Assembly (NCBI RefSeq): GCF_028550395.1
Contig: NZ_JAQQKW010000010.1
Coordinates: 1-64,000 of the forward strand
Source of the DNA: Asticcacaulis currens
Lineage (GTDB): Bacteria > Pseudomonadota > Alphaproteobacteria > Caulobacterales > Caulobacteraceae
Direction: 5' to 3'
Length of the DNA stretch: 64,000 bases
Of this stretch, positions 1-8,698 are shown in pieces (position 1 is the first letter of the stretch; each line of letters begins with the position of its first letter). A program made the position numbers and the translations under genes. Under the pieces are notes generated by a model. That model was given only the letters and a program-made list of their open reading frames with translations. It did no database searches and was not told where the DNA came from.

Positions 1-81
1 AGCCCGAAGGCTTCGTTCGACTTGCATGTGTTAGGCCTGCCGCCAGCGTTCGCTCTGAGCCAGGATCAAACTCTCAAGTTG
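1..81 (-). rRNA. rrs: 16S ribosomal RNA, 5' end (partial)
   Basis: The reverse complement contains the universal bacterial 16S start (AGAGTTTGATCCTGGCTCAG), followed by the conserved stretch ending in the ACACATGCAAGTCGAACG region. Only the first 81 or so bases lie in the window; the gene continues off the left edge. The 5' boundary at 81 is placed by comparison with the E. coli mature end, about seven bases before AGAGTTTG, and could be off by a few bases. Three promoter-like sequences lie upstream. Confidence 0.97.
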
Positions 82-368
82 AGACTTCTCTCTGCTGCTC
101 TTCGCTCTTTGCTCACCAAGCCCCTAAAGGCTCAGCAATCACTGCGTAGTTCTGCGTTCATATTAACGAGTTCCCACATGTCAATTGAGGCCTAAACCCC
201 AACCAACAAATGGTTGTCTATTAAAAGAGACCGCTCACAACAGTAGTCGTCATCAGACCACCGCCGCCTGCGTTTCCCTTCCCCATTCTACAATGTCAAA
301 GATCACCACACGTGCCAGCCTCACCGGCGCGGGGAACAACTCAATCTCAGTTGTTTGAGAGAGCGGCG
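82..368 (-). other. rRNA leader region with antitermination-like hairpin
   Basis: This stretch between promoter P1 and the 16S 5' end would be the transcribed leader of the rRNA operon. It contains a perfect hairpin, CAACCA-TTTGT-TGGTTG on the minus strand (200-216). Just upstream in the transcript is a CTCTTTTAATA segment (about 220-230) that resembles boxA. The boxA/boxB reading is inference. No coding frame is supported. Confidence 0.35.
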
Positions 369-396
369 CTTATACCGCTTTAATTTTTCAAGTCAA
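369..396 (-). promoter_or_regulatory. rRNA promoter P1 (sigma70-type)
   Basis: On the minus strand, TTGACT (391-396) and TATAAG (369-374) are separated by 16 bases. The sequence GAGCGGCGCTTATA around the -10 is repeated almost exactly at P2. The GC-rich stretch right after the -10 fits a stringently controlled rRNA discriminator, which is inference. Confidence 0.8.
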
Positions 397-465
397 GGCC
401 GTTTTTCAACTTTCTCAACCGGTCCGCCGCCTCAGGCCGAAGCCCTCAGAAGCAGGAGAGCGGCG

Positions 466-493
466 CTTATAACCGCTCAATTTTCACCGTCAA
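466..493 (-). promoter_or_regulatory. rRNA promoter P2 (sigma70-type)
   Basis: On the minus strand, TTGACG (488-493) and TATAAG (466-471) have a 16-base spacer. The -10 and downstream discriminator duplicate those of P1 about 97 bases away, as if the promoter arose by tandem duplication. Confidence 0.8.
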
Positions 494-590
494 GTCTTTA
501 TTTTAAAAAGTTTTTCAACTCATTTAAAACTTAAGCTTAACGCCTTGCGAATGTCACTTTCAGATAAGTTTCATCTGCAAGGAAGCGGCT

Positions 591-619
591 GAGATAGTGA
601 CTTCCCCACCGCCTGTCAA
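591..619 (-). promoter_or_regulatory. possible third rRNA promoter P3
   Basis: A consensus -35 TTGACA (614-619) is followed after 17 bases by TATCTC (591-596) on the minus strand. It is upstream of P1 and P2 and points the same way. The -10 is weaker and the duplicated element of P1/P2 is absent, so this is less certain. Confidence 0.5.
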
Positions 620-835
620 CCCGCCTTTTTAAAAAGTTAAAGCAGCGAGCCACTCTCAGGACATCGAATTAACAGACTGAATAAAAAGAACAAAAGCTCC
701 TTCCGTTTCCGTCCGCGCCGTCGTTGTCCGTCGGGAGGGCGGTGTCTAAAGGCCGTGGCGGTGAGAGTCAACGCGCCTTTTCGCGCCTATCCACAGGTTC
801 CCGGCTTTTTAGCTGAAAATACGCCGTGTACGGGC
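620..835. other. intergenic, no gene seen
   Basis: Spacer between the rRNA promoters and the end of trmJ. A short frame reading rightward from 755 into trmJ overlaps it in antisense and shows no family features. Nothing else could be supported. Confidence 0.5.
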
Positions 836-1630
836 TTATTCCTCTGTCTTGTTAAGCAGAGAGCGCCCCCTGCCCTTCACCAGCGCGGTCACCACACCGC
901 GCCAGGTACGCACCTCCTGCTCGGTAAGCTGCGCCCGATTGAGCGCCACGCGCAGATTGCGTTGCATCGACTCCTTCTTTTCCGGCGGGAAGAAGAAGCC
1001 GGCCTTTTCCAGTTCATCCTCCAGATGCCCGTAGAGACCGTGCAGCTTCTCCAGCGCCGCCGGCTGATCCATGTTTTTGGTGAAGGCGGCCTTCGGCGTA
1101 TCCATCACCTTCAGGCGCCACTCATAAAGGACGATATTCACGGCCTGCGACAGGTTGAGCGAATGGAAGGCGGGATCGACGGGGATGGTGACGATCGAAT
1201 GGCATAGGGCAATGTCGCTGGTTTCCAGCCCGGCGCGCTCAGCCCCGAACAGCAGACCTGTTTTGAGGCCCTGTTGCGCGTTGGCATAAGAATCGTCGGC
1301 GCACTGACGCGGGGTCCGCACCGGCAACTGCGTCTCGCGCGGGCGGGCCGTGGTGGCATAAACGGCGTTGAGGTCGGCAATGGCCTCGGCGACCGTCTCA
1401 TATATAGTGGCATTGTCGAGGGGCCAGTGCGCGCCGGAGGACATCGCCCAGGCGCGCTCCTGCGGCCAGCCATCGCGCGGATTGACGATCCGCAGGTCGC
1501 GCAGGCCGAAATTGGCCATGACGCGGGCGACCGAGCCGATGTTTTCGGCCATCTGCGGCCGGTCGAGGATGACGCACGGCAAGGTCAGGTCGGGCCGCTC
1601 CAGCGGCGGGGCAGTACGGTTTTCTTTCAT
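836..1630 (-). CDS. trmJ: tRNA (cytidine/uridine-2'-O-)-methyltransferase TrmJ-like
   Basis: A 264-residue SPOUT-class RNA 2'-O-methyltransferase. In TrmJ proteins this enzyme methylates the ribose of position 32 in tRNA with S-adenosylmethionine. Visible motifs: motif 1 with N30-I-G-S-V-A-R, motif 2 GAERAGL (129-135), and motif 3 with SLNLSQAV (157-164), which forms the trefoil-knot SAM site. The C-terminal 90 residues are charged and helical, the usual TrmJ dimer extension. Start: the frame continues upstream to a TTG at 1666, but the ATG at 1630 is the first ATG and leaves a normal N-terminus; neither has a strong ribosome site. It is the first gene after the rRNA promoters and is transcribed towards them. 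A general TrmH-family member is the alternative; the length and order favour TrmJ. Confidence 0.85.
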   Translation of the reverse strand: MKENRTAPPLERPDLTLPCVILDRPQMAENIGSVARVMANFGLRDLRIVNPRDGWPQERAWAMSSGAHWPLDNATIYETVAEAIADLNAVYATTARPRETQLPVRTPRQCADDSYANAQQGLKTGLLFGAERAGLETSDIALCHSIVTIPVDPAFHSLNLSQAVNIVLYEWRLKVMDTPKAAFTKNMDQPAALEKLHGLYGHLEDELEKAGFFFPPEKKESMQRNLRVALNRAQLTEQEVRTWRGVVTALVKGRGRSLLNKTEE

Positions 1631-1805
1631 GGGCCGGTGTTTAGCCCAAGGTGGCCCGATGTTCAAATCGCCATCCTAGCTATCGTGACCTGTTGGTAAT
1701 TTCACGATTTGCCGTGCGCGCCTTTTCGGCTATAGCGAAGCGTCAGCGCCGAGTGCGACCCTGTGCGTCGCCTCATGTGCGCTTCGTTCAGAGAGGACAT
1801 TCGCA

Positions 1806-3020
1806 ATGGCCAAAATCAAGGTGGCGAACCCCGTCGTCGATATCGACGGCGATGAAATGACCCGCATCATCTGGCAGCTTATCAAGGACAAGCTGATCCA
1901 CCCCTATCTCGACATTGATCTGCAGTATTTCGATCTGGGGATGGAACACCGCGATGCCACCGACGATCAGGTGACCATCGACGCCGCCAACGCCATCAAG
2001 GCCTGCGGCGTGGGCGTCAAGTGCGCCACCATCACTCCGGACGAAGCCCGCGTAAAGGAATTTGGCCTCAAGAAGATGTGGAAGTCGCCCAACGGCACCA
2101 TCCGCAACATTCTGGGCGGCGTCGTGTTCCGTGAGCCGATCATCTGCAAGAACGTACCGCGCCTCGTCCCCGGCTGGACCCAGCCGATCGTCGTCGGCCG
2201 TCACGCCTTCGGTGACCAGTATAAGGCCACTGATTTCAAGGTGCCCGGCCCCGGCAAGCTGACCATCAAGTTCCAGGGCGACGACGGTCAGGTCATCGAG
2301 CACGAAGTGTTCCAGTTCCCGTCTTCGGGCGTGGCCATGGGCATGTATAACCTCGACGACTCGATCCGTGATTTTGCCCGCGCCTCGTTCGAATACGGCA
2401 TTGCGCGCAACTATCCGGTCTATCTTTCGACTAAGAACACCATCCTCAAGGCCTATGACGGCCGCTTCAAGGACATCTTCCAGGAAATCTTCGACGCCGA
2501 ATACGCGGCGAAGTTCAAGGCACTTGGCCTGACCTATGAGCACCGTCTGATCGACGACATGGTCGCTTCGGCGCTGAAGTGGTCGGGCGGTTTCGTCTGG
2601 GCCTGTAAGAACTATGACGGCGACGTGCAGTCGGATACGGTGGCGCAGGGCTACGGTTCGCTGGGCCTGATGACCTCGGCCCTCGTCACGCCGGACGGCA
2701 AGATCATGGAAGCCGAAGCGGCGCACGGCACCGTCACCCGCCACTATCGCCAACATCAGAAGGGCGAGGCCACCTCGACAAACTCGATGGCGTCGATCTT
2801 TGCGTGGACGCAGGGCCTCAAGCACCGCGCCAAGCTGGACGACAATGCGGAGCTGAAGCACTTTGCCGAGACGCTGGAAAAGGTCTGCATCGACACCGTC
2901 GAAGCGGGCTTCATGACCAAGGACCTGGCGCTGCTGGTCGGCGATACGCAAGGCTGGCTGACCACCGAAGGCTTCCTCGACAAGATCTCCGAGAACCTGT
3001 CGAAGGCTTTGGCGGCGTAA
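1806..3020 (+). CDS. icd: isocitrate dehydrogenase, NADP-dependent
   Basis: A 404-residue homodimeric isocitrate dehydrogenase of the eukaryote-like subfamily. It converts isocitrate to 2-oxoglutarate and CO2 with NADP in the TCA cycle. The N-terminus carries [13 protein letters not shown], the metal/substrate region contains [13 protein letters not shown], and the family signature with [17 protein letters not shown] begins near residue 269. The length matches the family. The gene stands alone and is followed by a strong intrinsic terminator. A 413-codon frame on the opposite strand is a shadow of this gene's codon bias. Confidence 0.97.
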   Translation: MAKIKVANPVVDIDGDEMTRIIWQLIKDKLIHPYLDIDLQYFDLGMEHRDATDDQVTIDAANAIKACGVGVKCATITPDEARVKEFGLKKMWKSPNGTIRNILGGVVFREPIICKNVPRLVPGWTQPIVVGRHAFGDQYKATDFKVPGPGKLTIKFQGDDGQVIEHEVFQFPSSGVAMGMYNLDDSIRDFARASFEYGIARNYPVYLSTKNTILKAYDGRFKDIFQEIFDAEYAAKFKALGLTYEHRLIDDMVASALKWSGGFVWACKNYDGDVQSDTVAQGYGSLGLMTSALVTPDGKIMEAEAAHGTVTRHYRQHQKGEATSTNSMASIFAWTQGLKHRAKLDDNAELKHFAETLEKVCIDTVEAGFMTKDLALLVGDTQGWLTTEGFLDKISENLSKALAA

Positions 3021-3066
3021 GCAAATCATGGGGGAATCACTTCCCCATGTGCCCCGTTTTAGTCGT

Positions 3067-3096
3067 AAGGCCGTCCGTTCGCGGGCGGCCTTTCTT
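3067..3096 (+). terminator. intrinsic terminator of icd
   Basis: Eleven-pair GC-rich stem around a TTCG loop, followed by a T-rich run (TTTCTTT). Its core, GGCCGTCCGTTCGCGGGCGG, is identical to the terminator after alaS on the other strand at 8646-8676. Confidence 0.9.
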
Positions 3097-3161
3097 TATG
3101 CGCGCGTCTTGACAGTGACAGCGCTATCATCCTTCATGCCGCAAAATCAGGGAGACACAGG

Positions 3162-4217
3162 ATGACAAAGGCGCTTTGGCTGGCCGGATGGCTTTTGGTG
3201 GGGACGAGCTTCACCGCCCTTGCCTCTGCGGACACCCTGCCCCTGCGCAGCGGCGGGCGCACGGCAGCCCCGACCTATACGCATCAATGGCCGGGCGTCT
3301 ATTTTGAGACCGAGACGACCTCAAAGTCGGTCACCCTCAGCTTCGATGACAGCATCAATATCTATAAGCTGTACCTCAACGGTGAGGTGGTGAAGCTCAT
3401 CGAAAAACCCGGTCAGACGACGCTGCGCTTCGACAGCAAAAGCCCAAAGGCCGTGGACGTCTATCGGCTGGAGAAGATCACCGAATCGCAAGGGCAGACC
3501 GGGCGTTTCCTCGGTTTCAGCGCCGATAAGCCCGCCGCCCTCGCCGCCCGCGCGCGTCAGATCGAATTCATCGGCGATTCCTACACGGTCGGTTACGGCA
3601 ATACCTCGCCAAAGCGCGAATGTACCCAGGACGAGGTGTGGGCGACGACCGACACGTCTCAGGCCTTTGGGGCGCTGACAGCCAAACACTATGAGGCCGA
3701 CTATCAGATCAACGCCTTCTCTGGCCGCGGAATCGTGCGCAATTACAATGGCTTCATCGCCGATCCTCTGCCCAAGGTTTATCCCTATACCTTGTTCGAC
3801 GGCAAGACGGCCTATGACGCCACCGGCTGGCAGCCGCAGATCATCGTCATCGGGCTGGGGACCAATGACTTTTCGACCGCGCTCAATCCGGGCGAAAAAT
3901 GGACGACGCGCGAGGCCTTGCAAGCCGATTACCGCGACACCTATGTCGCCTTCGTGAAATCATTGCGCGCCAAAAACCCGCAGGCGCACTTCCTCCTGAT
4001 GGCCTCCGACGGGGCTAAGGGCGAGATTCGCGCACAGGTGGCTCAGGTGGCCAAAACGCTGAAAGACAGCGGAGAAACGCGCCTTGACACGCTGTTTTTC
4101 GACGGGCTGGCGTTTGATGGCTGTCATGCCCACCCGTCTGTGGCCGATGATCGCAAAATAGCCGACCTGATACAGGGCTGGATCGACGCCCATCCGGGCG
4201 TGTGGCAAGGGAAATAG
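3162..4217 (+). CDS. secreted SGNH-type carbohydrate esterase (CE2-like)
   Basis: A 351-residue exported hydrolase. Residues 1-23 are a signal peptide ending near LASA. The N-terminal half (about 25-125) looks like the beta-sandwich domain of CE2 acetylxylan/carbohydrate esterases. The second half is an SGNH hydrolase domain with GDS nucleophile block (S140), a GRG block near 190, GLGTND near 230, and the C-terminal D319-x-x-H322 pair. CE2 enzymes remove acetyl groups from xylan or related sugars in the periplasm or outside the cell. Substrate is not provable from sequence. The gene has its own spacing from icd and no obvious partner, although a GH5 glycosidase lies further along at 14.6 kb. 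Confidence 0.8.
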   Translation: MTKALWLAGWLLVGTSFTALASADTLPLRSGGRTAAPTYTHQWPGVYFETETTSKSVTLSFDDSINIYKLYLNGEVVKLIEKPGQTTLRFDSKSPKAVDVYRLEKITESQGQTGRFLGFSADKPAALAARARQIEFIGDSYTVGYGNTSPKRECTQDEVWATTDTSQAFGALTAKHYEADYQINAFSGRGIVRNYNGFIADPLPKVYPYTLFDGKTAYDATGWQPQIIVIGLGTNDFSTALNPGEKWTTREALQADYRDTYVAFVKSLRAKNPQAHFLLMASDGAKGEIRAQVAQVAKTLKDSGETRLDTLFFDGLAFDGCHAHPSVADDRKIADLIQGWIDAHPGVWQGK

Positions 4218-4320
4218 CCTTACCGGCCCTTTGCAAGGGGCGGCTGGCCTACCCTTTCAGACTTATGGATAGCGGTCTAGGGTCGCGGCACACGAACCCG
4301 ACCTTAGAGACCGCGCCTTA

Positions 4321-5367
4321 ATGAAGCTGTTTACCTGCGCCCAATGCGGCAACACCCTGTTTTTCCACAACCGCGCCTGCGTCAGTTGCGGGGCACGGCT
4401 GGGCTTTTCGCCGAACAGCCGTGATCTGCACGCCCTGATGCCCGCAAGCGACGACCGCTGGCAACCGGTCAATGGCGGGGACCGTTATCGCTTCTGCGCC
4501 AATGCCGCGACCGATGTGTGCAACTGGCTGGTGCCCGAAGGCGATGGTTCAGCCTATTGTCGCGCCTGTCGCCACAACCGCCTGATCCCCAACGATCTCG
4601 ATCAGTTCCGGCGCATTATCGACGCCCAGCACCGCCTGTTTTACGCCTTCCTCAAATGGGACCTGCCCGCCCCTGACCGCAGCGAAGACCCGGAGGGCGG
4701 GCTTGTTTTCGACTATCTGGAGGACGAACAGGCCGCGGACGGCACCTTCCACAGCGCCATGACCGGTCACGATGAGGGCGTCATCTCCATCCGTGCCGCC
4801 GAGGCCGACGACGCCGTGCGCGAAAGCGTGCGCAGTCAGATGGGTGAGCCCTACCGCACCCTGCTCGGCCATTTTCGCCATGAATGCGGGCATTTCATCT
4901 GGAACCGTCTGGTGCGCGACGCCGGCAAGCTCGCGGCCTGCCGCGCGGTTTTTGGTGACGACGAAGCCGATTATCAGGCCTCGATCGAGCGCCACTATGC
5001 CGAAGGACCGCCCCCCTTCTGGGCCGACAGCTATATCAGTGCCTATGCCTCGATGCACCCGTGGGAGGACTTCGCCGAAACCTTCGCCCACGTCCTTCAC
5101 ATTACCGATGCCCTTGAAACCGCTCACTATTATGGCATGACCATCAAGACCAAACCTGATGAAGGGGTCGCGGCCGAGGTCGATTTCAAGCCCTATCGCG
5201 TCACGGATTTTGAGCGGCTGGCCGAAGCCTGGGTGCCGCTCAGTCTGGCGATCAATTCGATCCATAACGCCATGGGTGAGCGGCCGCTTTATCCGTTTAT
5301 CCTGACCCCCACCGTGCGCAATAAACTCACCTTTGTGCACCGGCTGATCACGGGTCAGGCGGTTTAG
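4321..5367 (+). CDS. putative zinc-binding metallopeptidase with N-terminal zinc ribbon
   Basis: A 348-residue cytoplasmic protein. The N-terminus has a zinc-ribbon with C6-x2-C9 and C20-x2-C23, and a second cysteine group (FCANAATDVC ... CRAC) around 60-90. The catalytic-looking motif is H187-E-C-G-H191, an HExxH gluzincin signature, with a downstream helix EDFAETFAHVLH (249-260) that could supply the third ligand. This is the layout of the putative zinc-binding metallopeptidase family (Peptidase_Mx, PF15887), whose substrates are unknown. The gene starts with ATG directly after a short leader and no signal peptide is seen. Family assignment is confident; proteolytic activity is inferred from the motif. 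Confidence 0.8.
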   Translation: MKLFTCAQCGNTLFFHNRACVSCGARLGFSPNSRDLHALMPASDDRWQPVNGGDRYRFCANAATDVCNWLVPEGDGSAYCRACRHNRLIPNDLDQFRRIIDAQHRLFYAFLKWDLPAPDRSEDPEGGLVFDYLEDEQAADGTFHSAMTGHDEGVISIRAAEADDAVRESVRSQMGEPYRTLLGHFRHECGHFIWNRLVRDAGKLAACRAVFGDDEADYQASIERHYAEGPPPFWADSYISAYASMHPWEDFAETFAHVLHITDALETAHYYGMTIKTKPDEGVAAEVDFKPYRVTDFERLAEAWVPLSLAINSIHNAMGERPLYPFILTPTVRNKLTFVHRLITGQAV

Positions 5368-5460
5368 CCACAGTCTGGAGCGAATCGTCGGACGGGGCGC
5401 GACAGGGCGTTATTTTCGTGTTAACCCTGTTTTTCAGCGCCTTCAGGGGGAACTGTCCGC

Positions 5461-6066
5461 GTGTTCAAGACCTTATCCATCGCCATCATCGTTGCCGCTC
5501 TGGCCGCCCTGTTCGGTTTTGCCATCGGCCCGGTCTGGGCCTTTTACGACCTGCGTTCGGCAGCGGAGTCCGAGGACATCCAGAGCCTGTCGGAACTGGT
5601 CGCTTTTGATGACGTGCGCGCCAGCCTCAAGGCGCAGTTGTGGGCCGATGCCAAGGGCACGACGACCGCCGAAGCCCCCGCGCCCAATGTCATGAAGGAT
5701 CCGCTGGGGGCCATCGGCCGCGCCATTACCGACCTGACCGCGCCTGCCCCCAAGCAACCTGTGATCGACGTCAATACCTATCTCACGGCCAAGGCCCTGC
5801 TGGCCCTCTCCTATGGGGCAGGCAAAGACGCCAATGTGGTCGAACCGCGCGAATTTGCGCCCAAACCGCCCCTGCCCACCATCCTTTACTGGAGCATCGA
5901 CCGCGCGCGTCTGGGCATCAAGCGGCCGGAAACCGGCACGACCGTCTTCACGCTGAAACGCAAGGGCCTGTTCACCTGGCAGGTGACGCATATCGGCCTG
6001 CCCGATCCGGAAGCCGAAACGGCCGCCTCAGCCTCAGCCAGCAGCGATTTCGGTCCTGACAAATAG
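5461..6066 (+). CDS. DUF2939 family membrane-anchored protein
   Basis: A 201-residue protein starting at a GTG with a GGGGGAAC ribosome site nine bases upstream. Residues 4-28 form a single hydrophobic helix followed by PVWAFYDLRSAAESEDIQ, the conserved opening of DUF2939 proteins. The rest is soluble and presumably periplasmic, anchored to the inner membrane. Function of the family is unknown. It lies between the metallopeptidase and the AEC transporter on the same strand, with gaps of about 93 and 38 bases, so it may be co-transcribed with the transporter. Confidence 0.75.
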   Translation: MFKTLSIAIIVAALAALFGFAIGPVWAFYDLRSAAESEDIQSLSELVAFDDVRASLKAQLWADAKGTTTAEAPAPNVMKDPLGAIGRAITDLTAPAPKQPVIDVNTYLTAKALLALSYGAGKDANVVEPREFAPKPPLPTILYWSIDRARLGIKRPETGTTVFTLKRKGLFTWQVTHIGLPDPEAETAASASASSDFGPDK

Positions 6067-6104
6067 GGCTTTTCATACCCCCTCACAGGGCGTAAAGCCC
6101 TGCC

Positions 6105-7028
6105 ATGCTGGAAACCCTGAGCCGCGTTCTGCTGTTTTTTGCCTTTGTCGGACTGGGGGCGCTTCTGGCGCGCACCGGGCGGCTGAAATCCGAAGGGCTG
6201 GATGGCCTCAGCGCCTATTTCTACTGGCTGGGCTTTCCCGCCTATCTGATCCACGCCTTTGCCAATCTGCCGCGCCCCGATGCCCTGCATGTGGGCTGGC
6301 TGGGCGTCTATGCGCTGGCTTTCGCCGTATCGTCGGGGCTTTGCCTGCTGGCCGCCCGGCGCTTCGGCGCCACACGCGGCGAAGCCACCGGTGCCGGGAT
6401 GGCCGCCTTCATTTCCAACAGCGCCTTTCTCGGGTTACCCATACTGACCGGGCTTCTGGGCCCGCAGGTCATGCAGGTGGCCCCGCTGTTGTTTGTCGCC
6501 GATTTTCTGATTCTGTTTTTTGTCGGCTGCGCCGGCCTGTCGGTCGCGTCGGGTCATGGGGTGGGGCTGGCGCTCAAACGCACGATGCAGAACCCCACCG
6601 TGCTGGGCTCGCTGCTGGGGGTTGGACTGATGCTGGCGGACCTGAAGATTCCGCCGATGTTCGATCAGATGCTCGACATACTGGGCCGCTCGTCCGTGCC
6701 GGTGGCGCTTGTGGCGCTGGGCGGGATGCTGGGGCTTATGCCGTTGAAAACGCTGCGCTCTGTTACGCCCGTGACCGCTATTGCCGTGGTGGGTAAGCTG
6801 CTTCTCGCCCCCGCCGTGATGGCCGTCGCCATGCACCTGTTCGGCGCACCGCCACTGATGTGGAAGATCGCCGTCTTCCTGTCGGCCTGCCCCACCGCGG
6901 TCAGCGTCTTCATTCAGGCGCGCATGTACGGCCTGTGGTACGCAGGCGCGGCGGTATCCATCGCCCAATCGACCGTCCTTTCGCTATTTACCCTGTCGGG
7001 TCTGGCCCTCCTCTTGACTCATCTGTAA
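6105..7028 (+). CDS. AEC family transporter (auxin efflux carrier type)
   Basis: A 307-residue polytopic membrane protein with about ten hydrophobic segments in two five-helix halves. Typical of the AEC (bile/arsenite/riboflavin superfamily-like) fold are a conserved NSAFLGLPI in helix 4 and a second-half segment with NPTVLGSLLGVGL. Bacterial members export small organic acids such as malate or malonate, but the substrate cannot be read from sequence. It begins 38 bases after the DUF2939 gene. Its stop is about 20 bases before the riboswitch region, and no terminator was seen between. Confidence 0.85.
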   Translation: MLETLSRVLLFFAFVGLGALLARTGRLKSEGLDGLSAYFYWLGFPAYLIHAFANLPRPDALHVGWLGVYALAFAVSSGLCLLAARRFGATRGEATGAGMAAFISNSAFLGLPILTGLLGPQVMQVAPLLFVADFLILFFVGCAGLSVASGHGVGLALKRTMQNPTVLGSLLGVGLMLADLKIPPMFDQMLDILGRSSVPVALVALGGMLGLMPLKTLRSVTPVTAIAVVGKLLLAPAVMAVAMHLFGAPPLMWKIAVFLSACPTAVSVFIQARMYGLWYAGAAVSIAQSTVLSLFTLSGLALLLTHL

Positions 7029-7048
7029 GCCGCGTCTATCAAGCCCGC

Positions 7049-7165
7049 GTTCCTTCGGGGAGTAACCGCGCCTGAGCGTTGTTTCAGGCGGATTACGTCA
7101 ACACACTTGTCCGGCATGGACATGGCGTAATCGAAACAGGTGAGACCGACGACCTGCCTTGCCGC
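7049..7165 (+). promoter_or_regulatory. yybP-ykoY family (manganese) riboswitch
   Basis: The leader of the next gene carries the conserved blocks of this aptamer in order: GGGGAGTAACC (7057-7067), GTCAACACAC about 30 bases later, then GTGAGACCGACGACC and TGCCTTGCCGCC. In the RNA family these form the two internal loops that dock to bind Mn2+. The downstream gene belongs to the UPF0016/GDT1 exporter family, one of the classic yybP-ykoY targets, which supports the call independently. The aptamer end is approximate; the expression platform probably extends to the GTG start at 7238, perhaps through the GGCCG/CGGCC pairs near 7172 and 7212. Confidence 0.82.
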
Positions 7166-7237
7166 CATAAGTGACTGGCCGCGGCGAAGCACGTCGTTGT
7201 GTGTCACAGCCTGGCCGGTCACAGACAAGATTTTACC

Positions 7238-7807
7238 GTGGACGCCTTCCTCAATTCGACCGCCCTCGTCGCCTTTTCCGAAATCGGCGACAAGACACAG
7301 TTGCTGGCCCTGATTCTGGCCGCGCGCTATCACAAATCCATTCCGATTATCTGGGGCATCTTCATCGCCACGGTGGCGAATCACGCGCTGGCGGCCGGGG
7401 TCGGGCATTTTGTCTCCGGACTGGCCCTGACCACCTACATGCCTTGGATCGTCGCCATTGCCTTTATCGCGCTCGGACTGTGGATCCTGATTCCGGACAA
7501 GATGGACGACGATGAGGCCCCCAAAAAGGATTACGGCCCCTTCCTCACCACCCTGATCGCCTTCTTTCTGGCCGAAATGGGCGACAAGACGCAGGTGGCC
7601 ACGGTGTTTCTGGGGGCCAAGTACGAAGACGCCTTTGCCTGGGTCGTGCTCGGCACCACCTTCGGCATGATGCTGGCCAATGTCCCGGCGGTGCTCTTCG
7701 GCGACAAGGTGCTGAAGATCGTGCCGATGAAGATCGTCCGCTACGTGGCGTCTGGCCTGTTTATCGCCATTGGCCTCTATTCCTTCTGGCAAATCTTTAA
7801 TGGTTAA
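7238..7807 (+). CDS. TMEM165/GDT1 (UPF0016) family manganese exporter
   Basis: A 189-residue inner-membrane protein with six or seven hydrophobic helices in two homologous halves. Each half has the family signature E-x-G-D-K-T-Q: E15-I-G-D-K-T-Q in helix 1 and E113-M-G-D-K-T-Q in helix 4. Bacterial members (MntX/MneA type) export Mn2+; others handle Ca2+. Start: a GTG at 7199 is possible, but the GTG at 7238 gives the normal N-terminus directly before the first signature helix and leaves the riboswitch untranslated. The upstream manganese riboswitch argues for Mn2+ as substrate and for induction when manganese is high. It converges with the SDR gene, leaving two bases between them. Confidence 0.88.
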   Translation: MDAFLNSTALVAFSEIGDKTQLLALILAARYHKSIPIIWGIFIATVANHALAAGVGHFVSGLALTTYMPWIVAIAFIALGLWILIPDKMDDDEAPKKDYGPFLTTLIAFFLAEMGDKTQVATVFLGAKYEDAFAWVVLGTTFGMMLANVPAVLFGDKVLKIVPMKIVRYVASGLFIAIGLYSFWQIFNG

Positions 7808-7809
7808 AA

Positions 7810-8586
7810 CTACTTAGGCGAAGCCGCCGCGCCCGCCAGAACGCCGCCGTCAATGTTGAATTCCGAACCGGTGATGAAGGTGGCTTCATCCGAGGCCAGA
7901 AGCAGCACGACGGCGGCCACCTCATCCGGCCGCCCGAATCGGTGCAGCGGCGTCCCGGCGGCGACCTTTTCCTTATCGGCTGCGTCCTTCAGCATGGCCT
8001 CCCACATCGGCGTCAGAATCGCCGCCGGATGCACCGAATTGCAGCGGATATTCAGCCCCTCTTCCGCACAATAAAGCGCCACCGTCTTGGTGTGATTGCG
8101 CACAGCGGCTTTTGACGCCGCATAGGCCGCCTGATGCGGAATGCCGACCAACCCGGACCGCGACGACATATTGATGATCGAACCGGTGCGATTCGGGCGC
8201 ATCACGCGAATCGCGTGCTTGCAGCCCAGAAACACACCGTCCGTATTGACCGTCATCACCCGCCGCCAGTCTTCGAGCGTGGTGTGTTCGGGATCATTTT
8301 TGGCGTCGGCGCGTCCGGTAATGCCGGCATTATTGACCAGCACGTCCAGTCGGCCGAAATCGGCCACCACCGAATCGAGGACGACGATCCATTGGCCTTC
8401 ATCAGCGACATCGAGTCGGCGAAACACCGCACCGGGCAGCTCTGCGGCCAGTGCTTCGCCTTCACGGGGGTCGATATCGGCGATGATGACCCGCGCGCCT
8501 TCGGCAGCAAAGCTGCGCACAATGGCCTTGCCGATGCCCTGCGCGCCCCCGGTGACCAGCGCCACCTTGTCTTTCAAGCGGTCCAT
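7810..8586 (-). CDS. SDR family NAD(P)-dependent oxidoreductase
   Basis: A 258-residue classical short-chain dehydrogenase/reductase. It shows the cofactor motif TGGAQGIG (12-19), D37/D39 after the second strand (ADID, favouring NAD), NNAG (85-88), catalytic Ser in SSRSG near 142, and Y155-x-x-x-K159. The C-terminus GGVLAG is typical. Substrate is not identifiable; related sequences are annotated as glucose, cyclohexanol or hydroxysteroid dehydrogenases. The gene is monocistronic, convergent with the manganese exporter, with a ribosome site GGAGAG before the ATG. Confidence 0.85.
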   Translation of the reverse strand: MDRLKDKVALVTGGAQGIGKAIVRSFAAEGARVIIADIDPREGEALAAELPGAVFRRLDVADEGQWIVVLDSVVADFGRLDVLVNNAGITGRADAKNDPEHTTLEDWRRVMTVNTDGVFLGCKHAIRVMRPNRTGSIINMSSRSGLVGIPHQAAYAASKAAVRNHTKTVALYCAEEGLNIRCNSVHPAAILTPMWEAMLKDAADKEKVAAGTPLHRFGRPDEVAAVVLLLASDEATFITGSEFNIDGGVLAGAAASPK

Positions 8587-8645
8587 GCGGCTCTCCTTTG
8601 GCGGGACTCCAGCATAGGGGAGGCCCGTAAAGCAATCGGCAAATA

Positions 8646-8676
8646 CGAAAAAGGCCGCCCGCGAACGGACGGCCTG
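8646..8676 (-). terminator. intrinsic terminator of alaS
   Basis: On the minus strand the hairpin GGCCGTCCGTTCGCGGGCGGCC is followed by TTTTTCG. It is downstream of alaS and shares its whole stem-loop with the icd terminator at 3067-3096. Confidence 0.9.
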
Positions 8677-8698
8677 TTCGTTTTCAATGGAGACGCGA

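Noticed and set aside
1788-3029. 413-codon open frame antisense to icd
   Set aside because: It mirrors the codon bias of icd on the other strand; no motifs and no ribosome site.
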